Part shown: positions 1 to 6,108 of the stretch, piece by piece | Layout of the letters: each line of letters opens with the position of its first letter | How positions within the stretch are numbered: the first letter of the stretch is position 1 | Source: an uncultured Cytophagaceae bacterium | GTDB lineage: Bacteria > Bacteroidota > Bacteroidia > Cytophagales > Microscillaceae | Direction: 5' to 3' | Length of the DNA: 22,127 bases | Assembly (NCBI GenBank): GCA_937899305.1 | Contig: CALDJV010000685.1 | Coordinates: 1 to 22,127, forward strand | Program-made: the position numbers and the translations under genes | Notes under the pieces: model-generated | Database searches by the model: none | Seen by the model: only the letters and a program-made list of their open reading frames with translations | What the model was told of the DNA's origin: nothing

Positions 1-50
1 CAGTAGTTTATTAATTATTTAAACTACAAAGCATACGTGCGGAAAGTCGG

Positions 51-290
51 GTCAATGGTCCATAGTCCACAGCCGACAGTCCATAGTGTTTTTTAGTCGA
101 TAGTCAATGGTCCATAGTCCATAGTAGCGCGATGCGTTGTAATTAAACGGTTTTTTAGTCTATAATTTTGCTTCGCAGAATCAATAATTACTATAGCGCT
201 TCGCGCAACCATTTAACAATGCAGCAATGAGCGTAGCGGAGCAATAAAATGATTTAATAATCAGCCGCAGGCGAAACAATAGAACAATTA
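51..290 (-). repeat. Dispersed intergenic repeat, copy 1 (inverted)
   Basis: Read on the minus strand, this segment closely matches 3541-3765. Bases 92-136 are the exact reverse complement of 3666-3710 (45 bp). A second shared block is ATTGATTCTGCGAAGCAAAA, and a third includes GCTATAGTAATTATT-like sequence after a TTAAATGGTTGCG module. The element is built from short motifs (ACTATGGACTATGGACC, GTTGCGCGAAGCGC, CCTGCGGCTGATT) that recur in the other copies. It carries no open reading frame of interest and no transposase. Its function is unknown; it may be a non-autonomous mobile or palindromic intergenic element. Confidence 0.8.
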
Positions 291-367
291 ATACCACTTC
301 ACCCTCCCTCCCCTACATTTCACTCAACCGATTGACCAGTTCGCTCCCAGAACCAAGTAAGTGAAGC

Positions 368-405
368 GTTTGGCTATTTTCTTTGTATTAAATCATTAGC
401 CAAAC
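368..405 (+). promoter_or_regulatory. Hairpin directly upstream of the TonB receptor start
   Basis: GTTTGGCTA at 368-376 and TAGCCAAAC at 397-405 form a perfect 9-bp inverted repeat with a 20-base loop. It ends 9 bases before the ATG at 415. There is no T-run behind it, so it is not an intrinsic terminator. It could be an operator or an mRNA leader hairpin covering the translation start region. The role is inferred from position only. Confidence 0.5.
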
Positions 406-414
406 TTTATAACC

Positions 415-2562
415 ATGACTAAACTTTGTTTCATTTACCTTATTTGCTTTGTTTTTTGCAATATCGCGATAGAGAGCCAAGCCCAAACCCAAATAAGCGG
501 ATTGGTGACTGACGAAAAAGGAGAAGCCTTGATTGGAGCCAATGTGTCTTTGGAAGGGACTTACGATGGCACCTCTACCGATGTCAATGGCCGTTTTCAG
601 TTTACCACTCAGGAAGCTAAGGAAGTCACCTTGCTAGTCACTTACATTAGTTTCATCACTTATCGTCAAAAAGTATTGCCCCAAGGTAAACCAATGACTT
701 TTAGTATCAAACTGCGGGAAGAAGCCAACGAACTCAACACAGTGGTGATTACTGCGGGAGCGTTTGAAGCCAGTGACGAAAAAAGAGTAGTGGTACTCAA
801 TTCGGTAGACATTGCCACTACTGCGGGAGGTGCGGCCGGAGATTTGTTTGGTGCTTTTCAGGCTTTGCCGGGTACCCAAACTGTAGGGGAGTCTGAAGGG
901 CTGTTTGTACGAGGTGGGGCAGCCAATGAAACCAAAACCCTGATTGATGGGCTTACCGTACAAAATCCATTTTATAGTTCGGTACCCGATGTACCTCAAC
1001 GTGGAAGATTTTCACCTTTTTTGTTCAAAGGAACCGTGTTTAGTACCGGAGGATATTCGGCCCAGTATGGCCAGGCGCTTTCGTCGGTGTTGGTGCTCAA
1101 CTCTCGAGGATTGGCCGACAAAACCGAGACCAACATCAACCTGATGACCGTAGGAGTAGGAGGGGGGCATACCCAGCGTTGGGAAAATACGTCATTGAGC
1201 CTGAATGCCAGTTATATCAATTTACGTCCGGCCTTTGCCTTGATTCCGCAAAACCGAAACTGGCAAAAACCACCCGAAAACTTGGAAAGCTCACTCGTAT
1301 TTCGCCAAAAAACCTCCCAAACTGGCCTGTTGAAAGTATACAGCACTTATGCCCAATCGGAGCTGGCTATGGACTATGACGACATCAGCTTGGGCAATAC
1401 CACCAATGCCTTGGGACTAAACAACGACAATGCCTACCTGAATACTACTTGGAAAGAAATGTTAGGCAAACACTGGATGATACAGTTGGGGGCTTCTTAC
1501 AGTCACGATCACGACTTGATTTTGCTGAATGGGGACCGCATTTTTCAACAAGAGCGCTTACAACAAGGGCGGGTAGTTTTACAAAGAACCATTGGCGAAA
1601 ATTCAGGTATTAGCTTTGGGGGCGAAGTGCAACGCTTCAACTTTGACGAAGGCATCAACGACTTGTATCGAGGATTGGAAGAAAACTATGCCGCGGCTTT
1701 TGTAGAAACGGAGTTGTTTTTTACTCGAAAACTGGCCGGAAGGGTAGGCGTGCGTTGGGAGAACTCAAACTTCCTGCAACAACAAAACCTGGCACCTAGA
1801 GTGTCGCTGGCCTACAAAACAGGCAAATACAGTCAAGTATCTACAGCTTACGGTATATTTTACCAAACTCCTCAAAGAAACGACTTGATGCAGGCCCAAG
1901 TGAACCAAACTCCTCAAAACCTGCAATTTGAGCAAGCCGCCCATTATCTGGTCAACTATCAGTGGATGATTCCTGGTAAGCGCACGTTTAGGGTAGAAGC
2001 TTATTACAAACAATATGACCGTTTGGTGAAAAACCTGGCCAATCAAGCGACCCCTGAATTGAATAACCAAGGGTATGGTTTTGCCCGAGGAATAGAGCTG
2101 TTTTGGCGCGATAAATCTACCTTGAAAAATGTAGACTATTGGATCTCTTACTCTTTTTTGGATACCCAGCGCGACTTCCAGCACTTTCCAGCGTTGGCTA
2201 CCCCAAATTTTGCTGCCAAACATACCGTGTCGGCAGTGTACAAGCAATACTTCAGTAGTTTGAATAGCTTCGTAGGATTCACTTATACTTTTAATTCGGG
2301 CCGACCATATTTCAACCCCAATAATGAAGCTTTTCACGGTGACCGTACCCCGGCTTTTCATAACCTGAGTCTGACTTATACTTATTTGACCTCCGTGTTT
2401 AACCATGCTACCATTGTGTTTGCCTCAGTAAATAACCTCTTGGGAGTGCAAAATGTGTTTGGTTATCGGTATTCAGCCGATGGTCGCCAAAGACAGGCCG
2501 TGGGCCAAGCCGTAGATCGCAATGTGTTTGTAGGCATGTTTATCACCATTGGTAAGAAGTAA
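415..2562 (+). CDS. TonB-dependent outer-membrane receptor with carboxypeptidase-D-like N-domain
   Basis: A 715-residue outer-membrane protein. Residues 1-24 are a signal peptide (hydrophobic, ending SQAQ). Residues about 27-110 form a carboxypeptidase-D regulatory-like beta domain (ISGLVTDEKGEALIGANVSL, then STDVNGRFQF), the usual N-terminal extension of Bacteroidota receptors. Residues about 125-230 resemble the plug (VVLNSVDI, ALPGTQTVGESEGLFVRGG, LIDGLTVQNPF). The rest is rich in alternating aromatic and polar strands, as expected of a 22-strand barrel. It is short for the family but looks complete. The substrate cannot be read from the sequence. A TPR protein follows after 43 bases, so the two are probably co-transcribed. 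No SusD-like partner is next to it, which argues against a classical glycan-uptake SusCD pair. Confidence 0.93.
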   Translation: MTKLCFIYLICFVFCNIAIESQAQTQISGLVTDEKGEALIGANVSLEGTYDGTSTDVNGRFQFTTQEAKEVTLLVTYISFITYRQKVLPQGKPMTFSIKLREEANELNTVVITAGAFEASDEKRVVVLNSVDIATTAGGAAGDLFGAFQALPGTQTVGESEGLFVRGGAANETKTLIDGLTVQNPFYSSVPDVPQRGRFSPFLFKGTVFSTGGYSAQYGQALSSVLVLNSRGLADKTETNINLMTVGVGGGHTQRWENTSLSLNASYINLRPAFALIPQNRNWQKPPENLESSLVFRQKTSQTGLLKVYSTYAQSELAMDYDDISLGNTTNALGLNNDNAYLNTTWKEMLGKHWMIQLGASYSHDHDLILLNGDRIFQQERLQQGRVVLQRTIGENSGISFGGEVQRFNFDEGINDLYRGLEENYAAAFVETELFFTRKLAGRVGVRWENSNFLQQQNLAPRVSLAYKTGKYSQVSTAYGIFYQTPQRNDLMQAQVNQTPQNLQFEQAAHYLVNYQWMIPGKRTFRVEAYYKQYDRLVKNLANQATPELNNQGYGFARGIELFWRDKSTLKNVDYWISYSFLDTQRDFQHFPALATPNFAAKHTVSAVYKQYFSSLNSFVGFTYTFNSGRPYFNPNNEAFHGDRTPAFHNLSLTYTYLTSVFNHATIVFASVNNLLGVQNVFGYRYSADGRQRQAVGQAVDRNVFVGMFITIGKK

Positions 2563-2605
2563 AAATAATTAAAACAATCAAATCACTCATTCACCACCAT
2601 TCATT

Positions 2606-3496
2606 ATGAAACAATATCTTATCACCATTTTATTCACCTCATTGTTGGCCATGGGTCAGGTGGGGGCTCAAAATCACCCCGATTTTAAACAAGGCAAGCA
2701 ACAGTTGGCCCACAAAAACTACGAAGCAGCAGTGACTTCGTTTAAAAAGGCAGCCAAGGCCGAACCGAACAACGAAAACAACTATTTGTGGCTGGGCCAT
2801 GCTTACAGTCGACGAATGAGTAAAGTATCTAACTTTATGAAAAAGGGGATGTTGGCCCGGAAGATGAAAAATGCCTATCAAAAAGCAGTAGCAATCGCCC
2901 CCAACTCAATTGACGCCCGCTACTCGTTGGCAATGTACTACATCAATGCCCCCGCCATTGCAGGAGGGAGCACTACTAAGGCCAAAGCGCAAGCCGAGGA
3001 GGCCATCAAACTAGATAAAGACAGAGGGTATGATTTATTGGCTACGATTTATCAAGCCAAAAAAGAATATGCCGCTGCCGAAGCCGCGTATCGTAAATGT
3101 TTGCAGTTTTCTGACCGTCAATCTAAGGTATACTACAAGCTGGGTATGTTGCTTCAAACTCAAAAAAAATACGTCCGTGCTTTTCAGGAATTGGGGCGGG
3201 CCATTCAGAAAGACAACAATTACTTGAATGCTTATTATCAATACGCGCGCACCGCAGTATTTGCCCAAATGCACACTAGCAAAGGCATTCAATACCTACG
3301 TTATTATGTGGGCAAAGCCTCGGCTAACAATAGTAAAATTGTGGCGCCTACTTATGCTTGGTGGCGTATGGGCCAGCTTTACGAGCTGGAACAAGACACG
3401 GTAAAGGCCCGACAAGCGTATCAAAAGGCTTTGGCACTCAATCCTAAAAATAAGCAAGCGCAAGCGGCCTTGGAAAAATTGAAAGAAACGGAATAG
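2606..3496 (+). CDS. Secreted TPR-repeat protein
   Basis: A 296-residue protein with a signal peptide (residues 1-22, ending GQVGAQ), so it is exported to the periplasm or outer membrane. The mature part is a row of tetratricopeptide repeats: NYEAAVTSFKKAAKAEPNN near residue 40, a degenerate pair through residue 130, KEYAAAEAAYRKCLQ near 150, KKYVRAFQELGRAIQKDNN near 190, and a final clear one (ARQAYQKALALNPKNKQAQA) at the C-terminus. The NAPAIAGGSTTKA stretch resembles the MPAAFGGGKA stretch of the protein coded at 3803-4486, which suggests related folds. TPR arrays bind other proteins; the partner is unknown. It lies 43 bases behind the receptor gene and is probably in the same operon. It may serve as an accessory to the receptor, but that is inference from context. 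Confidence 0.9.
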   Translation: MKQYLITILFTSLLAMGQVGAQNHPDFKQGKQQLAHKNYEAAVTSFKKAAKAEPNNENNYLWLGHAYSRRMSKVSNFMKKGMLARKMKNAYQKAVAIAPNSIDARYSLAMYYINAPAIAGGSTTKAKAQAEEAIKLDKDRGYDLLATIYQAKKEYAAAEAAYRKCLQFSDRQSKVYYKLGMLLQTQKKYVRAFQELGRAIQKDNNYLNAYYQYARTAVFAQMHTSKGIQYLRYYVGKASANNSKIVAPTYAWWRMGQLYELEQDTVKARQAYQKALALNPKNKQAQAALEKLKETE

Positions 3497-3802
3497 TTCA
3501 ATCTCAAAGACTACGTCTGTGGGCTATGATTTATTTCTATTGTTACATTGTTCCGCCTTCGGCTGATTGTTAAATGGTTGCGTGAAGCACTATAGTAATT
3601 ATTAATGTTTAATTGTTGATGATTGATTCTGCGAAGCAAAACTATGGATCAAAAACTAATTGTTCCGCATCGCGCTACTATGGACTATGGACCATTGACT
3701 ATCGACTAAAGAACACTCCGAACTACCAACTAAAAACACGAAACTTTATTTTTTACGAATTACTTAATCAAACCATTTACTCATTCATCATTTAAAAATA
3801 TC
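3497..3802. other. Intergenic stretch dominated by repeat copy 2
   Basis: These 306 bases between two plus-strand genes hold no credible gene. A 60-codon frame inside it is made of the repeat itself. About 3541-3765 is the repeat copy. The last 40 bases, AT-rich, lead into the next gene. No clear terminator was seen after the upstream stop codon. Confidence 0.6.
3541..3765 (+). repeat. Dispersed intergenic repeat, copy 2
   Basis: Direct-orientation copy of the family. Bases 3666-3710 are a 45-bp perfect reverse complement of 92-136. Upstream it shares the blocks TTAAATGGTTGCG, CTATAGTAATTATT and ATTGATTCTGCGAAGCAAAA with copy 1 in the same order. The right end adds an AACTACCAACTAAAAA motif that also occurs in copies 3 and 4. 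With copy 1 it brackets the receptor/TPR gene pair as a long inverted repeat about 3.5 kb apart. Confidence 0.8.
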
Positions 3803-4486
3803 ATGAAAAAGTTCACCTTATTACTCGTTTGTGTTTTAGCTACCCTTCATTTATTTGCCAATAACAATGGCGATGAATATAAAAAGGCCCCATTTGTCGA
3901 TAGCGACAAATATAAGAAAGCCATGAAAGCGAATATAGGTAAAATGAAAGCGGCCAAAACCAAAGCCGATCTGCAAGCCGTAGCCAATCAATTTGAACGC
4001 ATTGCCAGTGCCGAAAAAAGCAAATGGTTGCCCAATTACTACGCTGCTTATACCTACATTCGTCTGACTAACTTTGAGCAGGAGGGCACCAAAAAAGATG
4101 CAATACTTGACAAAGCCAATGCATTGCTGAAGACTGCGGCCAAGTTATCTCCTAATAACTCCGAGATTGTAGCCCTGGATGCCTACCTTACCCTTACTCG
4201 TTTGGCGGTAGATCCCATATCGCGAGGGCGTGAGTACAGCGGGGCGGTATTTGCCAAAGCGGGGAAAGCCAAAGCATTGAACCCTAAAAATCCGCGCCCT
4301 TACTTTCTGGAAGCCATCTTGCAAATGAACATGCCAGCCGCATTTGGTGGAGGCAAAGCGCAGGCTTGCCCTTCTTTCAAATCGGCGGCTCAAAACTTTG
4401 AAGCTTTTCAGCCCAAAAACGAGTTGATGCCCACTTGGGGTAAAGAAACCAATGCTAAAATGATGAAGCAGGCAGCGTGCCAATAG
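3803..4486 (+). CDS. Secreted helical-repeat protein of unknown function
   Basis: A 227-residue protein. Residues 1-19 are a signal peptide (MKKFTLLLVCVLATLHLFA) followed by NNNGDEYKK. The mature part is helical and TPR-like. One block, LQAVANQFERIASAEKSKW with LPNYYAAYTYI, covers residues about 55-90, and a second includes ALNPKNPRPYFLEAILQMNM near 160-180. The C-terminal block has MPAAFGGGKAQACPSFKSAA and a late PTWG motif. This arrangement is common in a conserved but uncharacterised Bacteroidota family (recalled, not searched). It shares the PA-x-x-GG motif with the TPR protein at 2606-3496. A strong terminator follows the stop codon. No enzyme motif is visible, so a binding or scaffold role is the most that can be inferred. 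Confidence 0.87.
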   Translation: MKKFTLLLVCVLATLHLFANNNGDEYKKAPFVDSDKYKKAMKANIGKMKAAKTKADLQAVANQFERIASAEKSKWLPNYYAAYTYIRLTNFEQEGTKKDAILDKANALLKTAAKLSPNNSEIVALDAYLTLTRLAVDPISRGREYSGAVFAKAGKAKALNPKNPRPYFLEAILQMNMPAAFGGGKAQACPSFKSAAQNFEAFQPKNELMPTWGKETNAKMMKQAACQ

Positions 4487-4500
4487 TTTGGTTTATATGT

Positions 4501-4542
4501 AAACTCCCCTTGGCTAATGATGATTAGAGGGGAGTTTTTTTT
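4501..4542 (+). terminator. Intrinsic terminator after the secreted repeat protein
   Basis: AAACTCCCCT (4501-4510) pairs perfectly with AGGGGAGTTT (4528-4537). An inner CTAAT/ATTAG pairing (4514-4518 with 4523-4527) is followed by a T-run through 4542. It begins 15 bases after the stop codon at 4486. Confidence 0.88.
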
Positions 4543-4551
4543 ATGTGAGTA

Positions 4552-4828
4552 GAACTCTATGGTTAAATTGTTTTATTGTTCCGCTGCGCTGATTGCTTTA
4601 TTGCTAAATGGTTACGCGAAGCGACGCACTACTATGGTATTATTCTATTGTTTCGCTTCGCCCATTGTTAAATTGCTAAATGGTTGCGCAAGGCGACGTA
4701 TTATTTTTCATTTTTCACTTTTCATTCAATTAATGGACCATTGACTATTGACTAAAAAACACTACGAACTCCCAACTCCCAACTAAAAAAACTATGGACT
4801 GTCGACCGTGGACTATGGACTAAAGAAA
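4552..4828 (+). repeat. Dispersed intergenic repeat, copy 3, with a 72-bp internal duplication
   Basis: It contains the family modules TTGTTCCGCTGCGCTGATTG, GGTTACGCGAAGCGACGC, ATGGACCATTGACTATTGAC, AACTCCCAACTAAAAAAACT and ATGGACTGTCGACCGTGG. The block beginning TTGCTAAATGGTT at 4601 recurs at 4673, a tandem unit of 72 bp with diverged bases. The right half is most similar to copy 4 (19344-19477), and the left half to copies 1 and 2. The element therefore looks modular, with parts combined differently in each copy. Confidence 0.75.
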
Positions 4829-4830
4829 AA

Positions 4831-5826
4831 CTACTTCTTCTTCAAATACTTCTCAGGAATAGGCATTTTAGGAGTTTCACTGTTCCAGAGAATACTCACC
4901 AGCCACCAGCGATCCTTTTCGTAGGCCAATTGGATGCTATTGATTCCACGCATAAATACCTTCCCATTTTTGGTATTGCGACTTTCATAAGTGCTAAATA
5001 CGTGGGCCATATTGCCAAATCGCTCTACCCGGCGACCAATTTCGGTCTCGAAAAAGCCATTACTCACCAGAAAAGGTCCCGAGCGGGTAATGTAGCCATC
5101 GGGCGTCATAGAAACCATTATTTGCTGACCATTAGGGCGGGTAGCAACGGCCTGCATCAAGGCATTTTTGCGCATAAGCGACTTGAAACGAGCCCAGTTG
5201 CGTTGTTGACCTTTGGGTCCAGAGATCACCTCATACAATGCTTTGACCAACCCGTCGATGGTTTTTACGTCGGCATCACGGACCTCATAAGAGACTACTT
5301 TAGAGCGCTTGTTTTTGGGGAAAGTAGGAGGGCTGACTTGGCCAAATTTAATGTGAGCAACGTCTAGCTTGCCATCTTTGCGTTGAGTGATTTTTACCAA
5401 ATTATCGTACACCGCTTCGTCCATGTTTTTGTAGCGGTCTTCTCGCAACAAGCGGTTGAGTAGCGCGGGTACCGTGTTGGAATGACCTACTACCAGTACT
5501 GTTTTTCCGGGGTGTTTTTGTAATACCTCAGCTAAAAATTCTTGATCACGGTGATTGTAGCTTTGTACTTTGACCCCATTGGCCTCGGCTACAGGACGCC
5601 CGGTTTCCATCGTGCGGATGGTGTTGGTAGAATATACTGCCGCGATTTTTTCCTTTTTCAATAACTTTTTTAGGGTTTGAGCCCGTGCTTTGCCCGCTGG
5701 GGTCAATTGAGGGTCACGCGATTTATTTTTGGCCTTTTCGGCGTGGCGTACCAAATAAACGGTGGTTTGGGCCTGGCCCAATCCCCAGACCATTATAAGT
5801 AGTAATAGTAGGACAGATTTTCTCAT
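4831..5826 (-). CDS. Secreted histidine phosphatase fused to an NTF2-like domain
   Basis: A 331-residue protein with a signal peptide (residues 1-19, ending GLGQA). Residues about 21-165 are a histidine-phosphatase (phosphoglycerate-mutase-like, SixA-type) domain. VYLVRHAEK carries the catalytic His28 with Arg27. STNTIRTMET has Arg71, and VVGHSN supplies the second His115. Phosphate is expected to pass through His28. After a linker rich in Lys and Pro, residues about 185-325 resemble an NTF2/SnoaL-like domain (TIDGLVKALYEVISG, later SIQLAYEKDRWWLVSILWNSE). This domain is often found in secreted Bacteroidota proteins as a small binding cup. The order phosphatase then NTF2-like is uncommon (inference). 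It converges on the 3803-4486 gene and is transcribed away from the LRR gene. The substrate is unknown. Confidence 0.88.
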   Translation of the reverse strand: MRKSVLLLLLIMVWGLGQAQTTVYLVRHAEKAKNKSRDPQLTPAGKARAQTLKKLLKKEKIAAVYSTNTIRTMETGRPVAEANGVKVQSYNHRDQEFLAEVLQKHPGKTVLVVGHSNTVPALLNRLLREDRYKNMDEAVYDNLVKITQRKDGKLDVAHIKFGQVSPPTFPKNKRSKVVSYEVRDADVKTIDGLVKALYEVISGPKGQQRNWARFKSLMRKNALMQAVATRPNGQQIMVSMTPDGYITRSGPFLVSNGFFETEIGRRVERFGNMAHVFSTYESRNTKNGKVFMRGINSIQLAYEKDRWWLVSILWNSETPKMPIPEKYLKKK

Positions 5827-5850
5827 ATATGATGTTTTTTATTTTCTCCC

Positions 5851-5890
5851 CTGGCGCAAGCGTCGTATCACAAGCAGACGTTTGCGCTAG
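5851..5890 (-). promoter_or_regulatory. Leader hairpin upstream of the phosphatase gene
   Basis: CTGGCGCAAGCGTC (5851-5864) and GACGTTTGCGCTAG (5877-5890) form a 14-bp stem with two G-T pairs and a 12-base loop. It ends 24 bases before the start codon at 5826 on the minus strand. No T-run follows it in either direction. It lies in the divergent gap between the phosphatase and LRR genes, so an operator or mRNA leader structure is possible. Confidence 0.5.
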
Positions 5891-6108
5891 ACAAAGGTGC
5901 GGTTATTCCAAGTTTATCGAGGAATGGATGTGTTTGCAAAATACTCAAATTTAATTTAATGACTTCCAGGCAATCCATTTTATCAAAACTTGCTTTTTTA
6001 TCGATTGTCGCTTGTAAAGTGTCTTTAGGTCAAAACCCTGCAGACTATTTGCACCTTTGTCCTAAATCTGTTTTATTTCTTCACGGTAGATTAATTCAAG
6101 GATATTCC

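Larger units (their letters stand above)
1..414. other. Intergenic region with repeat copy and leader of the TonB receptor gene
   Basis: No gene was found in these 414 bases. The first 27 bases hold an 8-bp inverted repeat (GTAGTTTA at 3-10 and TAAACTAC at 20-27). About 51-290 is an inverted copy of a dispersed intergenic repeat, listed separately. The stretch 291-414 is unique-looking leader DNA that ends in a 9-bp hairpin just before the receptor start. No clear match to the Bacteroidota promoter (TTTG, about 19 bases, TAnnTTTG) was seen. Confidence 0.6.
4487..4830. other. Intergenic region between converging genes: terminator plus repeat copy 3
   Basis: These 344 bases hold a terminator at 4501-4542 and repeat copy 3 at about 4552-4828. 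The 61-codon frame at 4559-4744 lies wholly within the repeat and shows no protein-like composition. Nothing else is seen. Confidence 0.7.

Noticed and set aside
1765..2406. 213-codon minus-strand frame
   Set aside because: It is opposite the TonB receptor gene, which has clear family features; the minus-strand translation shows no domain and is a shadow frame.
3613..3795. 60-codon plus-strand frame
   Set aside because: It lies inside intergenic repeat copy 2 and translates to a tyrosine- and threonine-rich string made by the repeated motifs; not a credible gene.
4559..4744. 61-codon plus-strand frame
   Set aside because: It lies inside repeat copy 3, and its two similar halves reflect the 72-bp tandem duplication rather than a protein.
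4930..5367. 145-codon plus-strand frame
   Set aside because: It is the complement of the phosphatase/NTF2-like gene, which has signal peptide and catalytic motifs.
6052..6059. CACCTTTG as a -7 promoter element for the LRR gene
   Set aside because: It has C instead of T at the first consensus position, and no TTTG is found at the proper distance upstream.
5959..6108. Upstream extension of the large LRR gene with a lipobox-like IVAC
   Set aside because: The added 50 residues do not resemble the family start, whereas the Met at 6109 begins the helix-plus-LRR module that is repeated inside the protein. Kept as an alternative only.
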